From Speluncibacter jeojiensis (lineage in GTDB: Bacteria > Actinomycetota > Actinomycetes > Mycobacteriales > Mycobacteriaceae), in contig NZ_JAAIVF010000001.1 of assembly GCF_029589495.1 (NCBI RefSeq), positions 310,001 to 374,000 of the forward strand: 64,000 bases of DNA, in the 5' to 3' direction. The notes beneath the pieces were generated by a model. It was not told the DNA's origin. It searched no databases and saw only the letters and a list, made by a program, of their open reading frames with translations. This document shows positions 52,063-61,613 of this stretch, piece after piece (the stretch's first letter is position 1; each line of letters opens with the position of its first letter). The position numbers and the translations under genes were made by a program.

Positions 52063-52392
52063 ATGAGCGACACGAGCACCACCACGGGCACCCTGCGTGC
52101 CGACACCGCGGCCATGGCAGCGGCCGCCGACCGGATCGCCGGACTGTCCGAGCACGCCGAGCACGCCGCCGCCGCGGTCGGAGACGCCGCCGGGTTCGAT
52201 CTGCGGCCGGTGTTCGGTTGTGTCGGAGGCGAATTCGTCGCCTCCTGCGACGCGGCCCAGAGCCGGCACCGCGAGGCGCTGATCTCGCTGGCCGGGCTGA
52301 TCCGCGACGTCGCCGACACCGCGCACGCGACGGCCGGCGCCTATGCGGACGCGGAGCGCCGCGCCGCCGACGAGCTGGCGGCCCTGCGATGA
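52063..52392 (+). CDS. ESX-secretion-associated EspC-like small protein
   Basis: A 109-residue helical protein of the WXG100/EspC-like (DUF2580) type: Ala-rich helix 1 (about 10-45), a short turn, then helix 2 ending [13 protein letters not shown]. There is no WXG motif in the turn (GFDLRPVFG); FD...F takes its place. Such proteins are exported by type VII systems as helical-hairpin dimers. ATG 52063 is preceded by a good GGGGAGG. It overlaps the next gene by 4 bp (ATGA). No ESX core genes are in the window, so secretion is inferred only. Confidence 0.6.
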   Translation: MSDTSTTTGTLRADTAAMAAAADRIAGLSEHAEHAAAAVGDAAGFDLRPVFGCVGGEFVASCDAAQSRHREALISLAGLIRDVADTAHATAGAYADAERRAADELAALR

Positions 52393-52997
52393 GCGACCCG
52401 CTCGCCCGCCCGGTGGATGCGCTGGTGCGCCCCATCGCCGACCTCGCCGACGGACTCGGCTCGGGGGTGCTCGGTCCGCACGGACCGGCCGCCGCGCTCA
52501 CGGCGGCCACCGACGGCCTGACCACGCTGCACGAGCAGGGCTCCGCCGCGATCGCCGAGCTCGACGCCGCCTGGAACGGCCCGGCCGCAGCCTCCGCGCT
52601 GGACAAGCTGCACACGGTGACCGCGGCGGTCACCGACCTCGCCGAGCGCGGCGCACAGATCGCCGCGACGGTCTCGCGGGCCGCGGGGACGGTCGGGACC
52701 GGGGCCGCCGAACTGGACGGCCTGCTCGAATCGTTCGCCCGGATCACCCGCGACCTGACACCGATGCGCGGCACCCTCGAGGGGCAGGTGCTACTGCTCG
52801 GCGCGGCCCTCGAACACCTCGGGAAGGCGATCACCGTGGCGGTCGGGGTGGAGCAGCAACTCGCGGGTCAGGGCGCCGCGATGCAGACACTGACCGAGCC
52901 CATCGCGCTCCCCTCCGCGCCGGGACCGGTCTCCGTACCTGCGGCCCCATCGGCCCCGGCCACCCCGCGGACGACAGTTCTCAGTAAATCTCGCTAG
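52389..52997 (+). CDS. WXG-like (type VII-associated) protein
   Basis: A 202-residue helical protein. LDAAWNGPAAASALDKL at about 59-74 contains a WNG (W-x-G) turn at 62-64 between two helices, the hallmark of WXG100 proteins. The second half (about 90-200) adds helices and a Pro/Ala-rich tail. It is coupled to the EspC-like gene by a 4-bp overlap, so the pair probably forms a heterodimer. Function unknown; type VII export is an inference. The -10 hexamer of the next gene (52995-53000) lies at its stop. Confidence 0.6.
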   Translation: MSDPLARPVDALVRPIADLADGLGSGVLGPHGPAAALTAATDGLTTLHEQGSAAIAELDAAWNGPAAASALDKLHTVTAAVTDLAERGAQIAATVSRAAGTVGTGAAELDGLLESFARITRDLTPMRGTLEGQVLLLGAALEHLGKAITVAVGVEQQLAGQGAAMQTLTEPIALPSAPGPVSVPAAPSAPATPRTTVLSKSR

Positions 52998-53007
52998 GCT
53001 TCCGCGC

Positions 53008-54261
53008 ATGGCAGGAGACATCGTCCCCATCGAACTCGGTCTCACCGACGGCGACCTGGTCACCCTGTGGGCGCCGGAGTGGCGTGAGGGCGACGACGAA
53101 TGGGAGGCGTTCCTCGGTCGCGACGAGGACCTGTTCGGGTTCGAATCGGTCGCCGAACTGGTCGCCTTCATCCGGACCGAGAAGGAGCACGACCTCGACG
53201 AGCACCCGTCGTGGTCGGTGTTCGCGGCGCTCTCGGCCGACGAGTTCGAACCCGACGACGAGCACAGCTACGACCTGATCGGCGTGCCCGAGATGGCCGC
53301 CGGCGACCCGAGCCCGGAGATCGTCGCGGAGCTCGAGGGCTGCCTGTCGATCGTGCGGTCGATCGGCGAGGTCTGCGAACTCGACGTCGTCACCCGGTTC
53401 TTCCACGCCAACCCGGTCCTCGGCGCGGTGTCCAGCGGCATGTCCACGTTCTACGGCAAGGACGGCGAGGCGCTCTGGACCGACATCGGCCTCGCCGTGG
53501 CGAAGGGCTGGGACGCGGTCCTCGACGCCGTCGACCACATCATCACCACCCCCGACGTCGACCAGGCCGCGGTCGCGGTGGCCGAGGCGGAGCTTCTCGC
53601 GGCCGCCGAGAACGAGGTCGACACCGACGACGTCGACGAGGCGGACGAGGACCTGGATCTGCTGGACGAAGACGAGTCGGGTCCGACCGACAGCGACGAG
53701 GACGGGGACGACGAGTCGTTCTGGTCCGAGGTCGGCATCGACCCGGTCCGGATCATCACCCGGGACGGCACCTACTACTCGCTGCGGTGCTACCTCGACG
53801 ACGCTCCGGTGTTCCTCGGACGCGGTGGGCTGATCTCGGTGTTCGCCTCCGAGCGGGCGCTGGCCCGGTACCTGGCCGATGCGCACGACCACGATCTGGC
53901 CCAGGTCAGCACCTACGAGGACATCGTCCACGCGGCCACCGACGGATCCCTCGAGATCGAGGTCACCGAGGAGAACGTGTACGTGCTGCCGGGTCTGGCC
54001 GAGGACATCGCCGAGGGTCCCGCGGCAATCGACGCCGAGCAGCTGGAACTGGCGGTCGAACTGGTCTCGGACGCGGCCGACTGGGCCGACGACGATTCGG
54101 TGAAGTCCGCGCTGGTGACGTCGAATCCGCTCGGCTGGCTGTTCTCGTTCGTGTTGCGTCCCGATCCGACCCGGCTGGCGCCGAGCGCCCCGTTCGACGC
54201 GGAGGCCGACGCGTGGCGCGCACTCGAGCACGGCTTCGAGGCACGCCTGCGCAAGCACTGA
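53008..54261 (+). CDS. Conserved actinobacterial protein (Rv3311-like)
   Basis: A 417-residue soluble, acidic protein of unknown function. Two similar-looking domains flank a very acidic linker (about 200-235, rich in Asp/Glu, with DEADEDLDLLDEDES). The first domain starts IVPIELGLTDGDLVTLWAPEW; the second is marked by ITRDGTYYSLRCYLDDAPVFLG. Its place between upp and add matches Rv3311. TAGGCT at 52995-53000 is seven bases before ATG 53008 with no Shine-Dalgarno, so a leaderless message is likely, with the promoter inside the previous gene's end. Confidence 0.8.
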   Translation: MAGDIVPIELGLTDGDLVTLWAPEWREGDDEWEAFLGRDEDLFGFESVAELVAFIRTEKEHDLDEHPSWSVFAALSADEFEPDDEHSYDLIGVPEMAAGDPSPEIVAELEGCLSIVRSIGEVCELDVVTRFFHANPVLGAVSSGMSTFYGKDGEALWTDIGLAVAKGWDAVLDAVDHIITTPDVDQAAVAVAEAELLAAAENEVDTDDVDEADEDLDLLDEDESGPTDSDEDGDDESFWSEVGIDPVRIITRDGTYYSLRCYLDDAPVFLGRGGLISVFASERALARYLADAHDHDLAQVSTYEDIVHAATDGSLEIEVTEENVYVLPGLAEDIAEGPAAIDAEQLELAVELVSDAADWADDDSVKSALVTSNPLGWLFSFVLRPDPTRLAPSAPFDAEADAWRALEHGFEARLRKH

Positions 54262-54302
54262 GCCGGGCTCTGCCGGGCGCCGGCGTATGGAACGCGGGCG
54301 GC

Positions 54303-54994
54303 TCAGCCGGCCCCGGTGGCGCCGACGAGCGCACCGATGGCGAACGTCACCACCATGGCGACCGCACCGCCGAACACCACCCTCAGCACCGCCCGGCGCG
54401 GGTTCGCGCCGCCGAGGCGGGCACTGATCGAACCGGTCAGCGCCAGCGCCAGCAGCACCACGCGAAGGTGACGGGAATCCGCGCGTCCGCCGGCGGAAGC
54501 AGGATCGCGAGCAACGGCAGGGCCGCGCCGACAGTGAAGGAAATCGCCGACGACACCGCCGCGTGCCATGGATTGGTCAGCTCGGACGGGTCGATCCCCA
54601 GTTCCACCTCGGCGTGCGCCGCGAACGCGTCGTGCGCGGTCAGCTCCGTCGCCACCTGCCGGGCGGTCTCGTCACCGAGCCCCTTGGCCCGGTACAGGCC
54701 GGCCAGTTCCTCGAGTTCGGCCTCCGGGGTCTCGGTCAGCTCGCGGCTCTCCTTCGCCAGCAGCGCCCGCTCGGTGTCCCGCTGGGTCGAGACCGAGACA
54801 TACTCCCCCAGCGCCATCGACACCGCGCCGGCGACCAGGCCGGCGATCCCCGCCGTGAGGATCGGCCCGCGGGCGCTGGTGGCCGTCGAGACGATCCCGT
54901 CGTTCGCACCGAGCACCCCCGCGCGCAGCCAGTTCAGCTTGGCGCCCAACGATCCCATGGTGTGCGGTTCACCGGCATGCGACAGCGCACTCAT
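54303..54994 (-). pseudogene. VIT1/CCC1-family transporter, decayed
   Basis: Remnant of a vacuolar-iron-transporter-like protein. The N-terminal part (ATG 54994 down to about 54463) has LNWLRAGVLGANDGIVSTA and AGLVAGAVSMALGEYVSVSTQRD, both typical, but about nine residues of the first membrane helix (usually GLVVGVAGA after IVSTA) are missing. The frame then shifts near 54460: the C-terminal helices (VVLLALALTGSIS to ALVGATGAG) continue in another frame to the stop at 54303. One base added between 54460 and 54463 would restore the frame. Two independent lesions point to a real pseudogene. Function lost in iron or manganese transport is presumed. Confidence 0.7.
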
Positions 54995-55039
54995 GACGTC
55001 ACGGTATCGGCGCGGTCCGGCGCCCACCGGGGAAAGCCG

Positions 55040-56146
55040 TCAACCGACCAGGACCGCGTAGCCAGGCTTGATCACGCCGTCGATGAACTCCAGCCGCTGA
55101 TCGAACGGGATGAAGGCCGACTTCATCGCGTTGATCGTGAACCGCTCCAGCTCGCTCCAGCCGTAGCCGAAGGTGCGCACCAGCTTCGCCATCTCCCGGC
55201 TCATCGTGGTGTCGCTCATCAGCCGGTTGTCGGTGTTGACGGTCACCCGGAAACGCAACCGCGCCAACAGGTCGAACGGGTGCTCGTCCAGGCTCGCGGC
55301 CACCCCGGTCTGCACATTCGAGCTCGGGCACAGTTCGAGCGGGATCCGCTTGTCGCGCACGTAGTTCGCGACCAGTCCCAGTACCGGGGCCGCGCCGTCG
55401 CCGAGATCGGCGATGTCGTCGGTGATCCGGACGCCGTGCCCGAGCCGGTCGGCCCCGCAGAATGCGATGGCCTCGTGGATCGACGGCAGACCGAACGCCT
55501 CGCCCGCGTGAATGGTGAAGTGCGCGTTGGCCTGCCGCATGTACTCGAAAGCGTCGAGGTGCCTGCTCGGTGGGTGCCCCGCCTCGGCGCCGGCGATGTC
55601 GAAGCCGACCACGCCACGATCGCGGAACCGGACGGCCAGTTCGGCGATCTCCCGCGACCGCGCCGCGTGCCGCATGGCCGTGACCAGGCAACCGATCCGG
55701 ATCGACCGCCCGTCGGCCCGCGCCACGGCCTCGCCCTCGCGGAAGCCCTCGAGCACCGCCTCGACGACGCGGTCCAGGTCGAGCCCGCCCTCGAGGTGTT
55801 GCTCCGGGGCGAACCGGACCTCTGCGTAGACCACACCGTCGCCCGCCAGGTCCTCGGCGCATTCGCGGGCGACGCGAACCAGGGCCGACCGCTGCTGCAT
55901 GACCCCGACCGTGTGCACGAAGGTCTCCAGGTACCGCGGCAGCGAGCCCGAGTCGGCGGCGGTGCGGAACCAGTGCGCCAGCCCCTCGGGGGTGTCGGCC
56001 GGCAGATCCGGGTACCCGTGCTCGCGCGCCAGATCCAGCACCGTGGCCGGCCGCAACCCGCCGTCGAGGTGGTCGTGCAGCAGCACCTTCGGCGCGATGC
56101 GGAGGAACCGTTCGTCCAGGGGCGCGGGCGTGCGCGCAGTCGTCAT
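55040..56146 (-). CDS. add: Adenosine deaminase
   Basis: Deaminates adenosine and deoxyadenosine to (deoxy)inosine in purine salvage. The 368-residue TIM-barrel zinc enzyme has [10 protein letters not shown] (metal His pair) near residue 23, [10 protein letters not shown] with the catalytic Glu and His, a further His in LGHGVR and [13 protein letters not shown] with the Asp ligand. ATG 56146 overlaps the deoA stop by 4 bp. It ends the cdd-deoA-add operon. Matches Rv3313c. Confidence 0.94.
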   Translation of the reverse strand: MTTARTPAPLDERFLRIAPKVLLHDHLDGGLRPATVLDLAREHGYPDLPADTPEGLAHWFRTAADSGSLPRYLETFVHTVGVMQQRSALVRVARECAEDLAGDGVVYAEVRFAPEQHLEGGLDLDRVVEAVLEGFREGEAVARADGRSIRIGCLVTAMRHAARSREIAELAVRFRDRGVVGFDIAGAEAGHPPSRHLDAFEYMRQANAHFTIHAGEAFGLPSIHEAIAFCGADRLGHGVRITDDIADLGDGAAPVLGLVANYVRDKRIPLELCPSSNVQTGVAASLDEHPFDLLARLRFRVTVNTDNRLMSDTTMSREMAKLVRTFGYGWSELERFTINAMKSAFIPFDQRLEFIDGVIKPGYAVLVG

Positions 56147-57486
56147 GGTTCGACGCTACCGCCGGCACGGGCGCCGCGCCCGCCGTGCGACGGTTGTTCA
56201 CCGAGCCGTTCCTTGACCAGTGCGCGTGGGGGCGGGGGCCGGTCGCCGATCCGCCAGCCACCCGTGAGCGCCGTGGTGGCGCGGTCGAGCCGGGCGGGAT
56301 CGTCGGTATAGAGGGTGAACATCGGCGCCCCCGCGGTGACCGCGTCGCCCGGTTTGGCGTGCAGCCGCACCCCGGCACCGAGGCTGACCGCATCCCCGGG
56401 CCGGCTCCGTCCGGCGCCGAGCTGCCAGGCGGCCATCCCGACCGCCATCGCGTCGACGGCCCCGACAACCCCTGATCGGTCGGCGCGCACCGTCAGCTCG
56501 TGCCGTGCACGCGGCAGCGGCGCGGCGGGGTCGCCGCCCTGCGCGCGGACCATCCGCCGCCACCTGTCCATCGCCAGCCCGTCGGCGAGCCGGTCGGCGG
56601 GGTCGACGCCGTCGATCCCGGCCGCGGCCAGCATCTCCCGCGCCAACGCCACGGTCAGCTCCACCACGTCGGGTGGGCCGCCGCCGGCGAGCACCTCGAC
56701 GGCCTCCGTCACCTCGAGCGCGTTTCCCGCCGTGAGCCCGAGCGGGGTGTCCATGTCGGTCAACAGCGCCACCGTCGACAGTCCGGCGTCGGAGCCGAGT
56801 TCGACCATGGCGGCGGCGAGCGCCCGCGCGTCGTCGATGTCCTTCATGAACGCGCCCGACCCGACCTTGACGTCGAGCACCAGCGCGCCCGCGCCCTCGG
56901 CGAGCTTCTTGCTCATGATCGAACTCGCGATCAGCGGGATCGACTCGACGGTGCCGGTCACGTCCCGCAGGGCGTAGAGCTTCTTGTCGGCCGGCGCGAG
57001 CCCCGACCCGGCCGCGCACACCACGGCGCCGACGTCGACCAACTGCCGGTCCATCTCGGCCGGGGTCAGGTCCGAGCGCCAGCCGGGGATCGCGTCCAGT
57101 TTGTCGAGGGTGCCGCCGGTGTGGCCGAGACCGCGGCCGCTCAGCTGCGGCACGGCCGCGCCGCATGCGGCGACCAGCGGCGCCAGCGGCAGCGTGATCT
57201 TGTCGCCGACCCCGCCGGTCGAGTGCTTGTCCACGGTCGGCAGCGGCCGGCCGGCCCGGGTCAGCGCGGTGAAGTCGAGCCGGCCGCCGGACGCGATCAT
57301 CGCCGCGGTCCACCGGGACAGTTCCGCGCGGCTCATCCCCCGCCATACGACGGCCATCGCCAACGCCGACATCTGCTCGTCGGCCACCTCGCCGGCGGTG
57401 TACGCGCCGATCACCCAGTCGATCTGCTCTGCCGACAGTTCCCGGCCGTCGCGCTTGTCCCGGATGACCGACACGGCGTCATGCAC
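56143..57486 (-). CDS. deoA: Thymidine phosphorylase
   Basis: Cleaves thymidine with phosphate to thymine and deoxyribose-1-phosphate. The 447-residue protein has the phosphate-binding [37 protein letters not shown] (Lys/Ser substrate contacts) and a C-terminal domain with [17 protein letters not shown] 57486 overlaps the cdd stop by 8 bp and its own stop overlaps the add start by 4 bp, so the operon cdd-deoA-add is tightly coupled. The longer frame upstream is a shadow of cdd. Matches Rv3314c. Confidence 0.93.
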   Translation of the reverse strand: MHDAVSVIRDKRDGRELSAEQIDWVIGAYTAGEVADEQMSALAMAVVWRGMSRAELSRWTAAMIASGGRLDFTALTRAGRPLPTVDKHSTGGVGDKITLPLAPLVAACGAAVPQLSGRGLGHTGGTLDKLDAIPGWRSDLTPAEMDRQLVDVGAVVCAAGSGLAPADKKLYALRDVTGTVESIPLIASSIMSKKLAEGAGALVLDVKVGSGAFMKDIDDARALAAAMVELGSDAGLSTVALLTDMDTPLGLTAGNALEVTEAVEVLAGGGPPDVVELTVALAREMLAAAGIDGVDPADRLADGLAMDRWRRMVRAQGGDPAAPLPRARHELTVRADRSGVVGAVDAMAVGMAAWQLGAGRSRPGDAVSLGAGVRLHAKPGDAVTAGAPMFTLYTDDPARLDRATTALTGGWRIGDRPPPPRALVKERLGEQPSHGGRGARAGGSVEP

Positions 57487-57895
57487 GATGCCCGCCCAGC
57501 TCGCCGCGCGCCACCTGATCGGGACCGAACGCGTGCGGCAGCAGGTCGGCCAGCGCGACCGGGCCGTCGGGGGCATCGATCAGCATCCCGGGCGCGGCAT
57601 GTTCGAGGAGCACCTGGCGACACCGTCCGCACGGCATCAACGCCGCGCCCTGCCCGTCGACGCAGGCGAGCGCCACGAGCCGTCCGCCACCAGCCGAAAT
57701 CAAGTTACCGACGAGTACGCATTCCGCGCACAGCGTCAGCCCCAGTGAGACATTTTCCACATTGCAGCCGGCCACCACCCGACCGTCCTCGGCCCACCCG
57801 GCCGCCCCCACCGGAAACCCCGAGTACGGCGCGTACGCCCGGGAACGGATATCAATCGCAGTGCTGCGCAACACATTCCAGTCCACTCTCGACAC
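57479..57895 (-). CDS. cdd: Cytidine deaminase
   Basis: Deaminates cytidine and deoxycytidine. The 138-residue form is the homotetrameric type. Substrate loop CNVENVS, catalytic LCAECVLVGN (Cys ligand and Glu) and the Zn pair PCGRCRQVL are present. GTG 57895 was chosen because AAAGGA lies eight bases upstream, with the ATG at 57904 placed too close to that site. It is the first gene of cdd-deoA-add and is divergent from sdhC. Matches Rv3315c. Confidence 0.9.
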   Translation of the reverse strand: MSRVDWNVLRSTAIDIRSRAYAPYSGFPVGAAGWAEDGRVVAGCNVENVSLGLTLCAECVLVGNLISAGGGRLVALACVDGQGAALMPCGRCRQVLLEHAAPGMLIDAPDGPVALADLLPHAFGPDQVARGELGGHRA

Positions 57896-57957
57896 AGCGA
57901 CCATCCTTTCACGACGACGTACGCGCGGCTGCGCTTCGCGCGCAACGCATTCAGAGA

Positions 57958-57976
57958 AAAGGGCAGGCAAACCTAA
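57958..57976. promoter_or_regulatory. Possible iron box upstream of sdhCDAB
   Basis: On the minus strand, TTAGGTTTGCCTGCCCTTT matches the IdeR consensus at 14 of 19 positions by hand count, with the left half TTAGGTTxGCCT intact. It lies in the 298-bp gap between cdd and sdhC, 217 bp before the sdhC ATG and upstream of a candidate -10 TATACC at 57998-58003. If functional it would couple succinate dehydrogenase synthesis to iron. The rest of the gap has no other clear feature. Confidence 0.45.
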
Positions 57977-58193
57977 CTTCTGAACACCCGTCCTGCTTAT
58001 ACCAGGCGTGAATTAGTGCCACCCTTGTCGTGGGTTTACAGTGCAGTGGTCGGTTCAGGTTCCCGTCGACCCTGACGCCTGGCTGCAAGATCCCCCGTCG
58101 GGAGTCACACCCGCCGGAGCACTGCAGGGACCTTTTGCAGTCGACCACGTCTATCGGGTCCGACGTACCCAGACGTTGGAGGCATTGCACTCG

Positions 58194-58598
58194 ATGACCA
58201 GTACGGCAGAAGTCGCACCCGAACGGGAGCGCACCCGCTCTATCTACCGGGGCGACCCGGGCATGTGGTCCTGGGTCCTACATCGGATCACGGGCGTCCT
58301 CACATTCTTCTTCCTCTTCGTTCACGTGCTCGACACCGCTCTGGTCCGGGTCAATCCCGACACCTACAACAGCGTCGTGGAGACCTACAAGAACCCGATC
58401 GTCGGGTTCATGGAGCTCGCGCTCGTCGCGGCCATCCTCTACCACGGACTCAACGGCGTCCGCGTGATGCTCGTCGACTTCTGGTCCAAGGGCTGCAAGT
58501 ACCAGCGTCCGATGCTCTGGACGATCGTCGTGATCTGGTTCGTCGTGATGATCCCCGGCGCGATCCGGATCATCCAGCACATCATCGAGGAATTCTGA
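58194..58598 (+). CDS. sdhC: Succinate dehydrogenase cytochrome b subunit
   Basis: Membrane anchor of succinate dehydrogenase (complex II); binds heme and quinone. The 134-residue protein has three helices (about 31-50, 66-88, 108-128), with WSWVLHRITGVLTFFFLFVHV carrying His residues for heme and the family's HRITG motif. ATG 58194 is at some distance from GGAGG; an upstream in-frame start (58041) would add an unconserved 51-residue tail. The stop is two bases before sdhD. Confidence 0.9.
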   Translation: MTSTAEVAPERERTRSIYRGDPGMWSWVLHRITGVLTFFFLFVHVLDTALVRVNPDTYNSVVETYKNPIVGFMELALVAAILYHGLNGVRVMLVDFWSKGCKYQRPMLWTIVVIWFVVMIPGAIRIIQHIIEEF

Positions 58599-58600
58599 AC

Positions 58601-59041
58601 ATGACCGAGGCCAAAACCCTGGGACGTGAGTACGACCGTCCCGCCAGCCTGGACAACCCCCGCTCCCCCCGCAAGGCCAAGCGCGGCAACTTCGAACTGC
58701 TGGCCTGGCTGTTCATGCGTCTGTCCGGCGTCGCGCTGCTCGTGCTCGTGCTCGGGCACCTGCTCATCATGCTGGTCCTGGGCGACGGCGTCCGCCGGGT
58801 CGACTTCGGCTTCGTCGCGGGCCGCTGGTCCAACCCGTTCTGGCAGTGCTGGGACCTGCTGATGCTCTGGCTCGCCCAGCTGCACGGCGGCAACGGCCTG
58901 CGCACGGTCATCTCGGACTACTCGCGCAAGGACTCCACGCGCTTCTGGCTCAACACCCTGCTGTTGATCTCGATGATCCTCATCATGGGCCTGGGCACGT
59001 ACGTCATCTTCACCTTCGACCCCAACATCTCGGCGAGCTAG
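58601..59041 (+). CDS. sdhD: Succinate dehydrogenase hydrophobic membrane subunit
   Basis: Second membrane anchor of complex II. The 146-residue protein has a polar N-terminus (1-32) and three helices (about 33-58, 72-95 and 116-138); His in VLGHLLIML and in AQLHGGNGLR are heme or quinone site candidates. ATG 58601 is two bases after sdhC. It is followed by sdhA 15 bp later, with GGGGAGC as ribosome-binding site of the latter. Confidence 0.9.
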   Translation: MTEAKTLGREYDRPASLDNPRSPRKAKRGNFELLAWLFMRLSGVALLVLVLGHLLIMLVLGDGVRRVDFGFVAGRWSNPFWQCWDLLMLWLAQLHGGNGLRTVISDYSRKDSTRFWLNTLLLISMILIMGLGTYVIFTFDPNISAS

Positions 59042-59056
59042 GGGAGCTAAGACTTC

Positions 59057-60823
59057 ATGTCGGAACCCAGTGTTCAAGAACATCGTTATGACGTGGTCAT
59101 CGTCGGTGCCGGCGGCGCCGGCATGCGCGCGGCCATCGAGGCCGGACCGCGCACCCGCACCGCGGTCCTGACCAAGCTGTACCCCACCCGCAGCCACACC
59201 GGTGCCGCCCAGGGCGGCATGTGCGCGGCGCTCGCCAATGTCGAGGAAGACAACTGGGAGTGGCACACCTTCGACACCGTCAAGGGCGGCGACTACCTCG
59301 CCGACCAGGACGCGGTCGAGATCATGGCCAAGGAGGCCATCGACGCGGTCCTCGACCTCGAGAAGATGGGGCTGCCGTTCAACCGCACCCCCGAGGGCAA
59401 GATCGACCAGCGTCGCTTCGGCGGCCACACCCGCGACCACGGCAAGGCTCCCGTCCGCCGCGCCTGCTACGCCGCGGACCGCACCGGCCACATGATCCTG
59501 CAGACGCTGTACCAAAACTGCGTCAAGCACGACGTCGAGTTCTTCAACGAGTACTACGCGCTGGACCTGTGCCTGACCGAGACCGAGGACGGACCGGTCG
59601 CCACCGGCGTCGTCGCCTACGAACTCGCGACCGGTCAGCTGCACACGTTCCACGCCAAGTCGATCGTGTTCGCCACCGGCGGCTCGGGCCGCATGTACAA
59701 GACGACGTCCAACGCGCACACCCTCACCGGTGACGGCATGGGCATCATCTTCCGCAAGGGCCTGCCGCTGGAGGACATGGAGTTCCACCAGTTCCACCCG
59801 ACAGGCCTCGCCGGCCTGGGCATCCTCATCTCCGAAGCCGTGCGTGGCGAGGGCGGCATCCTCCGCAACGCCGAGGGCGAGCGGTTCATGGAGCGCTACG
59901 CCCCCACCATCAAGGACCTCGCGCCGCGTGACATCGTCGCCCGCTCGATGGTGCTCGAGGTACTCGAGGGCCGCGGCGCCGGACCGAACAAGGACTACGT
60001 CTACATCGACGTCACCCACCTCGGCGAGGACGTGCTCGAGGAGAAACTCCCCGACATCACCGAGTTCGCCCGCACCTACCTGGGCGTCGACCCGGTCAAG
60101 GAGCTCGTGCCGGTCTACCCGACCTGCCACTACGTGATGGGCGGCATCCCCACCAAGATCCACGGTGAGGTGCTGCGCAACAACGAGGACCACGTGCCGG
60201 GCCTGTACGCCGCCGGCGAATGCGCCTGCGTGTCGGTGCACGGTGCGAACCGTCTCGGCACAAACTCGCTGCTCGACATCAACGTGTTCGGCCGTCGCGC
60301 CGGCATCGCCGCCGCCGAGTACGCGCTGTCCGCCGAGTTCGTGCCGCTGCCGGAGGAGCCGGCCAAGATGGTGCAGGAGTGGCTCGCGCTGATCCTCTCC
60401 GATCACGGCCACGAGCGCGTCGCGGACATCCGCAAGGAACTGCAGCAGACGATGGACAACAACGCCTCGGTGTTCCGCACCGAGGAGACGCTGACCACTG
60501 CGCTGAGCGATGTGCGCGCACTCAAGGAGCGCTACAACCACATCACCGTGCACGACAAGGGCAAGCGCTTCAACAGCGACCTGCTCGAGGCCATCGAGCT
60601 GGGCTTCCTGCTCGAGATGGCCGAGGTCACCGTCGTCGGCGCGCTCAACCGCAAGGAATCGCGCGGCGGACACGCCCGCGAGGACTTCCCCAAGCGCGAC
60701 GACGCGAACTTCATGAAGCACACCATGGCCTACAAGCAGGGAACCGAGCTCATCTCGGACATCCGGCTCGACTACAAGCCCGTGGTCCAGACCCGCTACG
60801 AGCCGAAGGAGCGTAAGTACTGA
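59057..60823 (+). CDS. sdhA: Succinate dehydrogenase flavoprotein subunit
   Basis: Oxidises succinate to fumarate with covalently bound FAD. The 588-residue protein begins with VVIVGAGGAGMRAAIEAG, has SHTGAAQGGMCAAL in which the His is the FAD attachment site, DRTGHMIL, FATGGSGR and the catalytic region HQFHPTGLAG with substrate-binding His and Arg. ATG 59057 follows GGGGAGC at 10 bases. The stop TGA overlaps the sdhB start by one base (TGATG). It lies in the sdhC-D-A-B operon. Confidence 0.96.
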   Translation: MSEPSVQEHRYDVVIVGAGGAGMRAAIEAGPRTRTAVLTKLYPTRSHTGAAQGGMCAALANVEEDNWEWHTFDTVKGGDYLADQDAVEIMAKEAIDAVLDLEKMGLPFNRTPEGKIDQRRFGGHTRDHGKAPVRRACYAADRTGHMILQTLYQNCVKHDVEFFNEYYALDLCLTETEDGPVATGVVAYELATGQLHTFHAKSIVFATGGSGRMYKTTSNAHTLTGDGMGIIFRKGLPLEDMEFHQFHPTGLAGLGILISEAVRGEGGILRNAEGERFMERYAPTIKDLAPRDIVARSMVLEVLEGRGAGPNKDYVYIDVTHLGEDVLEEKLPDITEFARTYLGVDPVKELVPVYPTCHYVMGGIPTKIHGEVLRNNEDHVPGLYAAGECACVSVHGANRLGTNSLLDINVFGRRAGIAAAEYALSAEFVPLPEEPAKMVQEWLALILSDHGHERVADIRKELQQTMDNNASVFRTEETLTTALSDVRALKERYNHITVHDKGKRFNSDLLEAIELGFLLEMAEVTVVGALNRKESRGGHAREDFPKRDDANFMKHTMAYKQGTELISDIRLDYKPVVQTRYEPKERKY

Positions 60824-61590
60824 TGTCGGCGCCTGCTGTGGATGCACCTGCCCTGCCCCCCGTTCCCGAGGGCGCAACGATGGTGACGCTCAAGATCGCC
60901 CGGTTCAACCCGGAGGACGGTCAGGGCGCGCACTGGGATTCCTTCCAGGTCCCGGCCCTCCCGACCGACCGGATGCTGAACCTGCTGCTGTACGTCAAGG
61001 GCTACCTCGACGGGACGCTGACCTTCCGTCGCTCCTGCGCGCACGGCGTGTGCGGCTCGGACGCGATGCGGATCAACGGCGTCAACCGCCTGGCCTGCAA
61101 GATCCTGATGAAGGACCTGCTGCCCAAGGACGGCAAGCCGGTCACCATCACGGTCGAGCCCATCAAGGGCCTGCCGGTCGAGAAGGACCTGGTCGTCGAC
61201 ATGGAGCCGTTCTTCGACGCGTTCCGCGCGATCAAGCCGTACCTGATCACGCACGGCAACGCGCCGACCCGCGAGCGGATCCAGTCGGCGACGGACCGCG
61301 CCCGGTTCGACGACACCACCAAGTGCATCCTGTGCGCGTGCTGCACCACCTCGTGCCCGGTGTACTGGAACGAGGGCAGCTACTTCGGCCCCGCGGCAAT
61401 CGTCAACGCGCACCGCTTCATCTTCGACAGCCGTGACGAGGGTGCCGCCGAGCGTCTCGACATCCTCAACGACGTCGACGGCGTGTGGCGCTGCCGCACC
61501 ACCTTCAACTGCACCGACGCGTGCCCCCGCGGCATCCAGGTGACCCAGGCCATCCAGGAGGTCAAGCGCGCACTGCTGTTCGCGCGCTGA
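60823..61590 (+). CDS. sdhB: Succinate dehydrogenase iron-sulfur subunit
   Basis: Carries electrons from SdhA to quinone through three clusters. The 255-residue protein has a [2Fe-2S] site (CAHGVCGSDAM with a following Cys in NRLACKI), a [4Fe-4S] site CILCACCTTSCPVYW and a [3Fe-4S] site with CTDACPRGI. One-base overlap with sdhA gives coupled translation. A strong hairpin terminator follows 23 bp after the stop. Confidence 0.96.
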   Translation: MSAPAVDAPALPPVPEGATMVTLKIARFNPEDGQGAHWDSFQVPALPTDRMLNLLLYVKGYLDGTLTFRRSCAHGVCGSDAMRINGVNRLACKILMKDLLPKDGKPVTITVEPIKGLPVEKDLVVDMEPFFDAFRAIKPYLITHGNAPTRERIQSATDRARFDDTTKCILCACCTTSCPVYWNEGSYFGPAAIVNAHRFIFDSRDEGAAERLDILNDVDGVWRCRTTFNCTDACPRGIQVTQAIQEVKRALLFAR

Positions 61591-61613
61591 TCGCCCGGCG
61601 GTCCCGGTAGGAC

